DNA of 64,000 bases from positions 1-64,000 of the forward strand of contig NZ_MSCJ01000001.1 of NCBI RefSeq assembly GCF_002954615.1, written 5' to 3'. Position numbers and translations under genes: made by a program. Source of the stretch: Photobacterium angustum. GTDB lineage: Bacteria; Pseudomonadota; Gammaproteobacteria; Enterobacterales; Vibrionaceae. Below the pieces are notes generated by a model, which made no database searches, had not been told where the DNA came from, and saw only the letters and a list, made by a program, of their open reading frames with translations. How positions within the stretch are numbered: position 1 is the stretch's first letter; every line of letters begins with the position of its first letter. Positions 1 through 8,626 of this stretch are shown here, piece after piece.

Positions 1-9
1 AAAATTTAA

Positions 10-57
10 GATACTTGTTCTGAACGACAGGTATCGGATAAAACGAAAGTTTTATCT
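10..57 (+). other. Two stem-loops upstream of tRNA-Asp
   Basis: Two hairpins lie back to back: GATACTTGTT/GACAGGTATC (10-35, with G-U pairs, TGAA in the loop) and GATAAAAC-GAAA-GTTTTATC (37-57). They look like a transcribed spacer of a stable-RNA operon and may guide processing between 5S rRNA and tRNA-Asp. There is no long T run, so they are not convincing terminators. Confidence 0.45.
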
Positions 58-63
58 CCGTGT

Positions 64-140
64 GGAGCGGTAGTTCAGTTGGTTAGAATACCGGCCTGTC
101 ACGCCGGGGGTCGCGGGTTCGAGTCCCGTCCGCTCCGCCA
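64..140 (+). tRNA. tRNA-Asp (GTC)
   Basis: This is a 77-nt cloverleaf with an encoded CCA end. The acceptor stem GGAGCGG pairs with CCGCTCC, the anticodon loop CTGTCAC carries GTC, and the T arm contains GGTTCGAGTCC. It decodes aspartate codons. A stem-loop-rich spacer lies just upstream and a terminator follows. In related bacteria tRNA-Asp commonly ends an rRNA operon after 5S, so the window probably starts just after an rrn operon (inference). Confidence 0.97.
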
Positions 141-152
141 CTTTATTAGAGA

Positions 153-184
153 AACCTGAATCGAAAGATTCAGGTTTTTTTTCG
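153..184 (+). terminator. Terminator of the tRNA-Asp transcript
   Basis: A 10-bp stem (AACCTGAATC / GATTCAGGTT) with a GAAA loop is followed by a run of T. It lies 12 nt after the tRNA CCA end and is a typical intrinsic terminator. Confidence 0.9.
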
Positions 185-313
185 TCGGTAGAAAATAATT
201 ATTAATAAAGTAATGAGTAGATGCTTTATTGGGAAACTGCAGCCTTGTTATTTCGAGTTCCTCCTGCTTTAACAATTATTAAAAAGCGGAGTCACAAAAA
301 TTTAGGCTATGTA

Positions 314-1171
314 TCAGTATTGGTGGGCTACCGTAAAATATTTTAAAAGTAGTTCATTAAGTTGATCTTGATATTCATGATGAGTCTGTGAACCAATTAG
401 TTGGGCTAATTCCTGTCCTATTGGTGATAAACGATAATAGGTAAAAGATGTCCCTTTTTTGATGGGAGATAAGCTGTAAGACTCTGTATGATAGTTGAAA
501 TTGAGTTTATCTGTGTAACTTATTAGGTTTGTTTCCAGTTCAGTGCTGAGTAATAGCCCAAGCTCAGTTAAGATTAAAATAGACGAATAAGGTAAATGGT
601 ATTGGTTATAGTCAATATGTGTTTGATGGCTTCTACGAAAAGTAAAACTGCTTGTTCGTTGTTTGATACTTGTGAGAAGTTTTTTATTTTTATCGTTACC
701 AATACAACAGGTAAGAGTAAGCACTTTTTGAAATAGAGCTGCTTCTCGATGTGTCATTGATAAGAGTATTTTTAAAGTGCGAAGAGATACAGAGCCTGGT
801 TGAATGATCTCTTGTTTTAGAATTTTTGCCCACAGCTTTTGCATAGATGGAGTATAAATTTGTTGGGCCATTTCTATAAATCTCACTAACCAATCAGGAT
901 CAGGATCTCTAGCTGTTTCATCATTACATTGGTTATAGGCTTGTTTTATGATCTGCTCTAAATTCGATTGTTCTTGTTGTTGTTTTTTTTGCAGACGAAC
1001 TTGTAATCTTTCTTCTAAACCTCTCTCTCGAGCATTATTAATTTCCCCATCGATAGCATATTTTTCGGCGATGCTTTTTATTTTGTTTTTACTGTTGGTT
1101 AATGTCTTTAATACTCCAAGCGCTCGACTATTTTCTATTGGTTTATCGATACTCTCTGCTTTATAGCTCAT
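314..1171 (-). CDS. TIGR03899/DUF2806-type conserved protein
   Basis: This 285-residue protein has no signal peptide and no clear membrane segment. Residues 45-75 are rich in Arg, Lys, Gln and Glu (coiled-coil-like). The middle part around residues 90-135 has the pattern DPDWLVRFIEMAQ ... LWAKILKQEI ... PGSVSLRTL, which I recognise from the DUF2806/TIGR03899 family of Vibrio and Shewanella. The function of that family is not known to me. The C-terminal third is rich in aromatic and Ser/Thr residues and reads like a small winged-helix module, but I cannot prove this. The ribosome site is weak. The gene stands alone, convergent with the tRNA-Asp transcript. Confidence 0.75.
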   Translation of the reverse strand: MSYKAESIDKPIENSRALGVLKTLTNSKNKIKSIAEKYAIDGEINNARERGLEERLQVRLQKKQQQEQSNLEQIIKQAYNQCNDETARDPDPDWLVRFIEMAQQIYTPSMQKLWAKILKQEIIQPGSVSLRTLKILLSMTHREAALFQKVLTLTCCIGNDKNKKLLTSIKQRTSSFTFRRSHQTHIDYNQYHLPYSSILILTELGLLLSTELETNLISYTDKLNFNYHTESYSLSPIKKGTSFTYYRLSPIGQELAQLIGSQTHHEYQDQLNELLLKYFTVAHQY

Positions 1172-1297
1172 ACTTTTTTCATTCTCTTAACCAATGCTTC
1201 ACCCGTTTTTGTTATCTTGATCTCATGATTAGGAACGAACACGATGAGATGTTATCTTTGTGTTAAGTTAAAGTAAGTAATGATTACGGAGAATCCC

Positions 1298-1390
1298 ATG
1301 AAAAAATTGAATCGATATATTACTGATCTTATTTTAGTCATTGGTTATTCAACGATCGTGAGTTACTTGCTTTGGTTTTTTAGTAAATAG
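1298..1390 (+). CDS. Possible 30-residue single-pass membrane protein
   Basis: A short ORF starts at ATG 1298 behind a good ribosome site (ACGGAGAATCCC) and ends at TAG 1388-1390. The product starts MKKLNRYITD and continues with a hydrophobic stretch LILVIGYSTIVSYLLWFF, ending SK. This is the layout of a small single-span membrane protein with a basic N-terminus. It lies alone between the TIGR03899 gene and ytfJ. No family is recognised, and chance occurrence cannot be ruled out, but the ribosome site and the hydrophobic profile together support a real gene. Confidence 0.5.
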   Translation: MKKLNRYITDLILVIGYSTIVSYLLWFFSK

Positions 1391-1466
1391 TATATCGACT
1401 AGAGCTATCGTTTCTTTATTACTTTAAAAAAACCTTAGCCACCCTAGAGAGATGACTAAAGTATCA

Positions 1467-2018
1467 TTATAAATTTTTATTCACTAAACTGATCACTTCT
1501 TTAATCTCACTAGGTGTCAGTTTGCCATCTTTTGCGAATATGACTTTACCTGCCTTATTCACTACAAATACGGCAGAGCTTTCCTTTTTTAGATCCCATG
1601 TTTTTTGAACAATTCCGTTGCTATCTAACACTATTGATGACCATGGGTATTCACGTTTACTGTCTTCTGTTGCTGATTTTACAAAGCCTCCAGTTCCCCA
1701 AATCGCATCATTTTGGTTAATGATAGTTGTTGTTTGGTATTCACTTTCCGGAAATTTTGCGGCAGAAATGGCTGTAACAAGTGGTGCATTAAGCTCTTTG
1801 GCTGAACTGCGTCCAGCAATGGCGAATACTATACGCATTTTGCCTTTTAGCTTTGTACTTCTCCATGATTGGTAACTAATTGCCTTATCTTTTAAAACAA
1901 GCTCACCTTTATTAGTAACAGTAACACCAGGTAATGAATCTCCTGATTTTATGTTGGTAGCAAAGCTGATTGAAGGGGCTAAAGCTGCAAGTAGGATAAA
2001 GGTTGCCTTTAATTTCAT
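1467..2018 (-). CDS. ytfJ: YtfJ family periplasmic protein
   Basis: The 183-residue product has an N-terminal signal peptide (MKLKATFILLAALAPSISFA). The rest resembles a thioredoxin-like fold with the YtfJ-family pattern, including WRSTKLKGKMRIVFAIAGR and the C-terminal VFVVNKAGKVIFAKDGKL. No CxxC redox motif is present; the mature protein has no cysteine at all, so it is not a classical thiol oxidoreductase. The physiological role of YtfJ is not established. The ribosome site AGAGGT precedes ATG. It is divergent from ytfK, as expected for the ytf neighbourhood. Confidence 0.88.
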   Translation of the reverse strand: MKLKATFILLAALAPSISFATNIKSGDSLPGVTVTNKGELVLKDKAISYQSWRSTKLKGKMRIVFAIAGRSSAKELNAPLVTAISAAKFPESEYQTTTIINQNDAIWGTGGFVKSATEDSKREYPWSSIVLDSNGIVQKTWDLKKESSAVFVVNKAGKVIFAKDGKLTPSEIKEVISLVNKNL

Positions 2019-2232
2019 GTGTTACCTCTTTTTAGTCTGATTTGTGATTATGATAGTTAATCTTCTTTGAACTGGTAGTACCAGAAGTTAATATTTGGGC
2101 TCTAAGTCGATCATTATTGTTACAAGGTTCGTATGTATTGGAATATGGCAAGTTGTTTGCATTAAGTTTTGATGTGATGAAACAAAGTCATCGATTTGCG
2201 GTCTATACCTGTAACCGTTAAGTGAGGACAGC

Positions 2233-2442
2233 ATGCTTAGAATCTTTAAAATTTACCGACCAAACCAAGTGGCTCGTTATGTAAAAAGCTATTTTCGAGG
2301 TCGTATTTTCATTATGGGTGTAGGTGGCTTTGAATTTGATAGTGGACGACTATTACCACCTAAGTCTGGTGATTTAAAAGCATTAAATGTACTAACTGAA
2401 GTGAACAAAGAGATTCAAATGCTATCAGGCATGGTCGTGTAA
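2233..2442 (+). CDS. ytfK: YtfK/DUF1107 family stress protein
   Basis: This 69-residue protein matches E. coli YtfK along its whole length: IFKIYRPNQVARYVKSYFRG, then VGGFEFDSGRLLPP, then LNVLTEVNKEIQML. In E. coli YtfK promotes SpoT-dependent (p)ppGpp accumulation during phosphate and fatty-acid starvation (established for E. coli). Here the role is inferred from homology. The start has GTGAGGACAGC upstream. It is a single-gene unit divergent from ytfJ; the ytfL and msrA genes found beside it in E. coli are absent from this window. Confidence 0.88.
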   Translation: MLRIFKIYRPNQVARYVKSYFRGRIFIMGVGGFEFDSGRLLPPKSGDLKALNVLTEVNKEIQMLSGMVV

Positions 2443-2896
2443 TCACTAAAAGCCCATATATATCTAATTCATCCTCGTTTGTGGAATACGAGTAAGATGT
2501 AAGTACTACTTTGTTCCTGCTATAGGCTAACTGGGAACATGATCCTGCCATATGACAACACAGATATACTCCCTCCATCGTCATGTATCAATTTACAGAT
2601 CTGTATTAAATTATTTTTTCTCAAAAAAAGTAATTTAATGTTCTACAGTTGTTTGGTTACTGAAAGTCGTTTGAACCGTTTGAGTGCTATCTTTACTTAG
2701 TGATAATCCTTAATAATTCCAACAGGCTATAATACTGACTGTTAAGTTATAGATAAGGCTTTGGATGTGTTTTAATGCTTCCATTAAAGCGATCGCATTA
2801 TATTAGTGTAGAGGCATTGTTTTTCTTAAGTTCATTGACTTTAGGTTACTTTTTTTTAGATTCATTTTGTTAATATTTATAAATAGGTAGCTGAAA
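2443..2896. other. Gene-poor AT-rich gap between ytfK and tamA
   Basis: No convincing gene is seen in this stretch. It contains an AT-rich inverted repeat (2605-2639) and presumably the promoter of tamA-tamB. Small ORFs here lack ribosome sites or family resemblance. Confidence 0.6.
2605..2639. repeat. AT-rich inverted repeat
   Basis: Perfect 9-nt arms ATTAAATTA and TAATTTAAT are extended inward by T-rich and A-rich strands to about 15 pairs with one G-U pair. It could terminate transcription weakly in either direction after ytfK, but it lacks a GC-rich stem. Confidence 0.6.
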
Positions 2897-2992
2897 ATGG
2901 ATCAAAATTCTATTCGGTTCAATATTCATAAGTTTTCAGATGGCAAAGGTTGGAAGTTACTTATAGCTTTGTCAAAATGGGTTCGTAATTAA
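2897..2992 (+). CDS. Possible 31-residue ORF upstream of tamA
   Basis: ATG 2897 is preceded by AGGTAGCTGAAA, and the frame ends at TAA 2990-2992. The product begins MDQNSIRFNIHKFSDGKG and ends ALSKWVRN, so it is soluble, basic and partly amphipathic. It ends 29 nt before tamA. It may be a leader or small protein, or chance. No family is recognised. Confidence 0.3.
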   Translation: MDQNSIRFNIHKFSDGKGWKLLIALSKWVRN

Positions 2993-3021
2993 TTCTAAAT
3001 TTCGCGAAGAAGCACAATAGA

Positions 3022-4773
3022 ATGAATAAAGTTTTTAAATGGTTGGGTGTGACATCATTTGCTTTGGTGCTATCGAGTCCGGTTATGGCCTCTTCATTGA
3101 AGATAAAAGGCTTAGATGGAAAAGTAGAAGATAATGTCGATGCTTATCTTTCTGCATTATCAAAGGATGATTACAGCGCGACATTGCGCTTTAAAGATCA
3201 GGTATTAAATGAAATTAGCGATGCGCTGCAAGCTTTAGGCTATTACCAGCCAAAGTTTGATTATCAAGTCTCGGGTAGTGGCGCTAAAACGAAAATAGTG
3301 GTTACTGTTGATCAAGGTCCACGAGCGCATATTAGTAAAAGTAATCTTATTATTACTGGTGATGCTAAAAATGATCCTGCTTTTATGTCATTAGTAAAAA
3401 GCAGTGGTTTAGGGCTAGGTGAACCGCTTAATCAAGGTAAATATGAGGCTTTTAAATCATCATTAATGAGTTTAGCTCTTCGTCGTGGTTATTTTGATGC
3501 TGAACTAACGAAAAGTACATTAGAAGTGGTGCCTAGTCGTAACGAGGTCTTTATCAATATTAATTTTGATTCAGGTCGACGTTATACTTTTGGTGAAACG
3601 ACTTTTCAAGGAAGCCAAATTGATGATAATCGCTTACGTTCAATGATCCCTTATACGGAAGATGAACCTTACCTTGCTTCAAAACTGGGAGAGTATAATG
3701 AGCGTTTGTCTAACGTTGGTTGGTTCTCCTCCATTTTTGTTGGTGGGGATGTCAAAGAGCGTAAAGATGATGCGATCCCAATTCACGTCGTTGTTTCGCC
3801 ACAAGTTAAAAATCAATTTGAAACGGGTATTGGTTTTTCGACTGATACCGGACCTCGTTTGAAATTCAATTGGAAAAAGCCGTGGATTACGAGTAAAGGT
3901 CATAGCTTTAACTTGAAATCGGAAATATCGAAAGAAGAGCCAAAAGTTGAAGCTGTTTATAAGATCCCACTCGATGATGTGTTGAATGATTATTATCAAG
4001 TTGTTGGTGGCATTCGTTATGTCGATACGCACGATACGATAAGTACACAATTTGGTATCGGGGTTGAGCGTCACTGGCGTTTAGATTCGGGATGGAATCG
4101 TACTGTTGCACTTCGTTGGTTGACGGAGAAATATGAGCAAGGTGGTATGGAAAAAGGGGTATTCAATGTTTTGATGCCAGGATTGTCGTACAGCAAAAGC
4201 AGTATGGTTGGGGGAATATTCCCGACCAGCGGGAGTAAATATAATTTTTCTGTTGATCTTGCTAATGAAAATGTTGGATCAAATACTACGTTCGCTCGAG
4301 TGCAAGCAAAAAATGCTTGGATTCGTAGTTTTGGTGAAAATCAGCGCGGTATTTTCCGTTTAGATGGCGGCGCTATTATTAGTGATAGCATTCAAGACGT
4401 CCCACCTTCGTTACGTTATTTTATTGGTGGTGATAATAGCCTCCGAGGTTATGGTTATCAGTCTATATCCCCTCGTAATAGCCAAGGGAAAATGGAAGGC
4501 GGTCGTTATATGGCAACCTCCAGCATTGAATATCAACACCGCGTTTATGGTGATTGGTGGGGGGCTGTATTTTATGATTATGGTTCTGCTTGGAATTCTA
4601 CACCAGATTGGAAGCGTGGCGTCGGAGTCGGTGTTCGATGGGTTTCACCTGTAGGTCCTATTCGCCTTGATTTTGCTTGGGGCTTAGATAAGAACAAGAG
4701 CAATAATGATGGTTTCCTTAAACTGAGCAAAGATGAATTTCAGCTCCACTTTACTTTAGGTCCTGAATTATGA
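3022..4773 (+). CDS. tamA: Translocation and assembly module protein TamA (Omp85 family)
   Basis: The 583-residue outer-membrane protein has a signal peptide of about 23 residues (ends SSPVMA). Three POTRA domains follow, roughly residues 25-265, then a 16-strand Omp85 barrel to the C-terminus. The Omp85 lid-lock motif is visible as DNSLRGYGY. TamA pairs with inner-membrane-anchored TamB, and the pair takes part in outer-membrane protein insertion and in anterograde phospholipid transport (family knowledge). Its stop overlaps the tamB start by 4 nt (ATGA), so the two are translationally coupled. Length is close to E. coli TamA (577). Confidence 0.95.
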   Translation: MNKVFKWLGVTSFALVLSSPVMASSLKIKGLDGKVEDNVDAYLSALSKDDYSATLRFKDQVLNEISDALQALGYYQPKFDYQVSGSGAKTKIVVTVDQGPRAHISKSNLIITGDAKNDPAFMSLVKSSGLGLGEPLNQGKYEAFKSSLMSLALRRGYFDAELTKSTLEVVPSRNEVFININFDSGRRYTFGETTFQGSQIDDNRLRSMIPYTEDEPYLASKLGEYNERLSNVGWFSSIFVGGDVKERKDDAIPIHVVVSPQVKNQFETGIGFSTDTGPRLKFNWKKPWITSKGHSFNLKSEISKEEPKVEAVYKIPLDDVLNDYYQVVGGIRYVDTHDTISTQFGIGVERHWRLDSGWNRTVALRWLTEKYEQGGMEKGVFNVLMPGLSYSKSSMVGGIFPTSGSKYNFSVDLANENVGSNTTFARVQAKNAWIRSFGENQRGIFRLDGGAIISDSIQDVPPSLRYFIGGDNSLRGYGYQSISPRNSQGKMEGGRYMATSSIEYQHRVYGDWWGAVFYDYGSAWNSTPDWKRGVGVGVRWVSPVGPIRLDFAWGLDKNKSNNDGFLKLSKDEFQLHFTLGPEL

Positions 4774-7700
4774 TTTGGGTTAAGCGTATAGCACTTGGTG
4801 TATTAGCCTTATTATTATTATTAGTTATTGCCGTAGCTGCACTACTTTACACTCCTGCAGGCATTAAAGTTGCTGCATGGGGAGCGCAGAAAGCACTTCC
4901 TGCCTTGTCGATTGGTGAGTCGCAAGGTGCTTTATTTGATGGTTTTGAATTTAAGAATGTCCGCTATAACGACGGAAATATAGATCTTGCTGTTAATAAG
5001 CTGAATTTAACATTAAATGATAGCTGTTTATTAACCCCTGAGATTTGTGTCTCTGATCTAGGGGTGCAAGGTGTGAAGTTTTCAATGCCAGAACTTCCAC
5101 CCGCATCGGATAAGCCTGAACAGCCTTCAGAGCCAGTAACTGAAATTTCAATGCCATTGCCTATTCATATTGAGAAGGTAACGCTCGATGATATCGATTT
5201 AGATATATTGGCGAATAAAGTGCGCTGGAAGCATTTCTCTACAGCAGCTGATTTACAAGGCAGTCATGTCACCTTAAAGCCAACGGATTGGGATGGGATT
5301 CATTTAGCATTAGCACCATCTAAAGTAGGTGATAAAAAGCCAGCAGCAGCGTCGAAATCAACGAAAAAAGCGGAAGTAATAAAACTGCCTGATGTTGTGT
5401 TACCGATGTCGTTTGATATTGAGCGTTTTACGGTAAAAGACTTTGAGTTAGCTGGCGAAACGCCACAAAAGGTCTCGTTATTAGAGCTGATTGCGAATGC
5501 TAAAGATAGCGATATCAAGATTGATAAGTTGCAAGTGAATGCGCCTCAAGCGTCTTTAACCGCAAAAGCTGATGTGACGTTAAAGGGAGATTACCCACTT
5601 ACATTAGATGCGAATGCAAAGGTATCGATGAAGCCTGTTGAAGGTCATCAGTTGCATTTAAAAGCATCAGGATCATTAGCGAAATTGGTACTTGATGCAA
5701 CGTTAAAAGGTAAATTAGATGCGTTGATTAAAGGTAAATTATCGCCGCTGGATCCGAATCTTCCTTTTGATGTGGTGGTATCAAGTAAGCATTTACAATG
5801 GCCTGTTGATAAAAAAGCAGAATTTACTGTTGCCAATACTGATATAAACGCCAAAGGTAGCTTAAAGGGCTTTACGTTTAATGCTAAAAGTAACGTAAAT
5901 GGCAAGCCTATGCCAAACGTGAAATTTAATTTGAAAGGTAAAGGTAACCTTGATTCGGTGAACTTATCGGCACTGAATGTAGAGACCTTAGGTGGCTCTA
6001 TTACAGGTAATGCAAAAGCAAGTTGGAAAGATCTTGTTAAATGGCAAGGTCAGCTCGCTTTTGTCAATATCCAGCCAGGTAAGCAATGGCCAGAAGCGGA
6101 AGGCAACGTAAGCGGTAAGTTAAATACATCGGGTGGTTTAACTGCAAAAGGTGGTTGGTTTATTAAATTGCCAGAGCTTGCTGTTAATGGCTCCATCATG
6201 AAGCAGCCTCTTGATCTTCATGGTCAGCTTGATGCTTCTGATGTGACGGGTAAAGGTAAAGATCTTAAGTTTAAAACACAGGACTTAACATTAAAGCATG
6301 GTCCTAATGGTTTAGTCGCGAAAGGTGAATTAGACAAGACGTGGAACGTTGTTGCTGATATTAAAGCGCCAGATTTATCTAAATCATTAGCGGACTTACA
6401 TGGTCGTGTTACTGGTGAGGTGAAGCTATCAGGCAAGATGGCTGAACCGGATGTAAAACTTGACCTTGAAGGTGATGATCTTGGTTGGCAAAAAGTCGCA
6501 AGCCTTGCGTCTTTTAAATTGAAAGGTAGCGTAACGCCATTACCAGCATTAAAAGCTGATATTAGTTTAAATGCTAAAAAAGGGAAATTTGATACTGTTA
6601 CGTTGGATGATATGGATGTGTTGTTTAAGGGCACAGAGCAAGATCATCGTTTAATGGTAAAAGTAAAAGGAGAGCCAGTAGGTACTGAGTTACTTCTAAC
6701 GGGTAAATTAGATCGTAAGACAGGCTGGCAAGGGATCTTGCAAAAAGGTGACTTTACAACTCCTGTTGGTGAGTGGGTACTAAACCATCCAACACCTATC
6801 CGTTATGATCTGAAAACCGCAATGGCAACAGTGGGTGCACACTGTTGGCAACAAGGCAAAGCTGGAATTTGTTTAACTCAAGATCTGACTGCTGGTACAT
6901 CTGGTAATGCGCAATTAGCAATAAAGCGTTTCAATTTTGATTTGCTGAAATCATTTATGCCTGAGCAGATGAACGTCAACGGTGAGCTTGGTGCGAATGT
7001 TGTCGCTAAATGGGCACCGAAGAGTGCACCTTATGTTAAAGCCCAGATTTTGATGCCGAGCGGTAGTTTTACTCAACAAGTAGATACCGATGATACACCA
7101 TTAACGTTAGGCTGGGATAAAGTTACCGTCAATGCTGAGATGGAAAATGATGTTCTAAATGCTAATTGGTTAGTGGCGGTTAAAAATAATGGTGATTTAT
7201 CAGGTAATGCTAAGATCACTGATCTACAAGGTGATAAGCGCATTAATGCTAATGTGAAATTAGATCGTTTTACGCTTGCATTCTTAGAGCCTGTTATTAA
7301 GGATTACCATCAGTTTGGTGGTCAAGTTGATACTAACTTGCAAATAACCGGTCCAATTATGCACCCCGCGGTGAATGGTTTATTACAAGTCACGAAGCTA
7401 GAAGCAAGAGGGCGTAAAGTACCATTAGATGTTCAGAACGCTGATATTAAATTAGCCTTTACGGGTTATAACGCAACGTTAATGGGGAATATTTATACTC
7501 CTGATGGACAATTACTGTTACGTGGCACCGGCGACTGGCAAGATATGGCTGCGTGGAAAACAGAATTAAATATTAATGGTAAAGAGTTGCAAGTGAGTAT
7601 GCCTCCAATGGTTTCTCTTAAGGTCTCTCCAGATCTCACCATTAAAGCAACACCTAAATCTGCAGATATTAGCGGAAAGGTGGGGATTCCATGGGGACGT

Positions 7701-8525
7701 ATTACGGTTAATCAATTACCAAAATCTGCGATTTCGGTTTCTAAAGATCAGGTCATTTTAAAAGATAACCTAGAACCAGTTAAACCGAAGAAATCAGTGC
7801 CGTTTGATATTACAACTAATATCATGGTGCACGTTGGTGATGACGTGAAGTTATCAGCGTTTGGTTTAAAAGCTGGCTTATTAGGTGATCTGAATGTTCG
7901 CCAAGATGGCAAAGGACCAATGATTTACGGTGAAGTGAATATTGCCAAAGGGTCGTTTTATCGAGCTCTTGGACAGGAATTACTCATCCGTAAAGGGCAG
8001 ATATTATTTAACGGTCCTGCAGATCAACCATTCCTGTCGATTGAAGCGATTCGTGATCCTGATAATATCGAAGATGATGTTATTGCTGGTGTGAAAGTGA
8101 CTGGCTCTGCAGATAAACCAGAAGTAACGATTTTCTCTGATCCGGCTATGCCACAGCAAAACGCCTTATCGTATATTTTAACTGGCCGTAATCTTGATAG
8201 TGAGGATGATGGCGGTTCAGGTAATGCGATGACGACGGCATTGATAGGTATGGGACTGGCGCAAAGTGGTCAACTTGTTGGTGATGTTGGTGAAGCCGTT
8301 GGGATCAAAGATCTTAGCTTATCTACCGCAGGGGCTGGCGACGACTCACAAGTAACTGTTAGTGGTTATATCGCACCAGGACTACAGGTGAAATATGGCG
8401 TAGGCTTATTTAATGATGTGGATGAGTTTACAGTACGTTATCGCTTGATGAAGAATTTATATATCGAAGCAGTAAATGGTCTCGATCAGGCTGTGGACTT
8501 GCTTTACCAATTTGAATTTAATTAA
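4770..8525 (+). CDS. tamB: Translocation and assembly module subunit TamB
   Basis: This 1251-residue protein begins with one N-terminal membrane anchor (residues 7-30, LGVLALLLLLVIAVAALLY). Next come long, repetitive amphipathic beta segments with many LKGKLDA/NAKASWK-like stretches, predicted to form the hydrophobic groove of the AsmA/TamB bridge family. The DUF490 (TamB) domain occupies about the last 350 residues and ends in an outer-membrane-type strand (DLLYQFEFN). It spans the periplasm and works with TamA. Length matches E. coli TamB (1259). The 4-nt overlap with tamA and the terminator after it define a two-gene operon. Confidence 0.95.
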   Translation: MIWVKRIALGVLALLLLLVIAVAALLYTPAGIKVAAWGAQKALPALSIGESQGALFDGFEFKNVRYNDGNIDLAVNKLNLTLNDSCLLTPEICVSDLGVQGVKFSMPELPPASDKPEQPSEPVTEISMPLPIHIEKVTLDDIDLDILANKVRWKHFSTAADLQGSHVTLKPTDWDGIHLALAPSKVGDKKPAAASKSTKKAEVIKLPDVVLPMSFDIERFTVKDFELAGETPQKVSLLELIANAKDSDIKIDKLQVNAPQASLTAKADVTLKGDYPLTLDANAKVSMKPVEGHQLHLKASGSLAKLVLDATLKGKLDALIKGKLSPLDPNLPFDVVVSSKHLQWPVDKKAEFTVANTDINAKGSLKGFTFNAKSNVNGKPMPNVKFNLKGKGNLDSVNLSALNVETLGGSITGNAKASWKDLVKWQGQLAFVNIQPGKQWPEAEGNVSGKLNTSGGLTAKGGWFIKLPELAVNGSIMKQPLDLHGQLDASDVTGKGKDLKFKTQDLTLKHGPNGLVAKGELDKTWNVVADIKAPDLSKSLADLHGRVTGEVKLSGKMAEPDVKLDLEGDDLGWQKVASLASFKLKGSVTPLPALKADISLNAKKGKFDTVTLDDMDVLFKGTEQDHRLMVKVKGEPVGTELLLTGKLDRKTGWQGILQKGDFTTPVGEWVLNHPTPIRYDLKTAMATVGAHCWQQGKAGICLTQDLTAGTSGNAQLAIKRFNFDLLKSFMPEQMNVNGELGANVVAKWAPKSAPYVKAQILMPSGSFTQQVDTDDTPLTLGWDKVTVNAEMENDVLNANWLVAVKNNGDLSGNAKITDLQGDKRINANVKLDRFTLAFLEPVIKDYHQFGGQVDTNLQITGPIMHPAVNGLLQVTKLEARGRKVPLDVQNADIKLAFTGYNATLMGNIYTPDGQLLLRGTGDWQDMAAWKTELNINGKELQVSMPPMVSLKVSPDLTIKATPKSADISGKVGIPWGRITVNQLPKSAISVSKDQVILKDNLEPVKPKKSVPFDITTNIMVHVGDDVKLSAFGLKAGLLGDLNVRQDGKGPMIYGEVNIAKGSFYRALGQELLIRKGQILFNGPADQPFLSIEAIRDPDNIEDDVIAGVKVTGSADKPEVTIFSDPAMPQQNALSYILTGRNLDSEDDGGSGNAMTTALIGMGLAQSGQLVGDVGEAVGIKDLSLSTAGAGDDSQVTVSGYIAPGLQVKYGVGLFNDVDEFTVRYRLMKNLYIEAVNGLDQAVDLLYQFEFN

Positions 8526-8546
8526 TCATTAGTGATGCCATCTAAT

Positions 8547-8578
8547 AAAAAAACCCAATGCTTGCATTGGGTTTTTTT
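8547..8578. terminator. Bidirectional terminator, tamB / rhodanese
   Basis: Stem ACCCAATG-CTTG-CATTGGGT is flanked by A7 on the left and T7 on the right, so it can stop tamAB transcripts and transcripts from the rhodanese gene on the other strand. Confidence 0.92.
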
Positions 8579-8594
8579 ATGTTTGTAGCATGTG

Positions 8595-8626
8595 TTTAGT
8601 CCTTTGGTTTAGTCCTTTGGTTTAGT
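8595..8626. repeat. Tandem 13-bp repeat over the rhodanese stop codon
   Basis: The unit TTTAGTCCTTTGG occurs twice directly in tandem (8595-8607 and 8608-8620), with a third partial copy (TTTAGT). The rhodanese stop codon lies in it (8609-8611). Downstream of the stop the 13-nt unit repeats the codons of the final TKPKD in another phase. Confidence 0.9.

Noticed and set aside
6224..6634. 136-codon open frame opposite tamB
   Set aside because: It is a reverse-strand shadow of TamB repeats with no known family or start signal.
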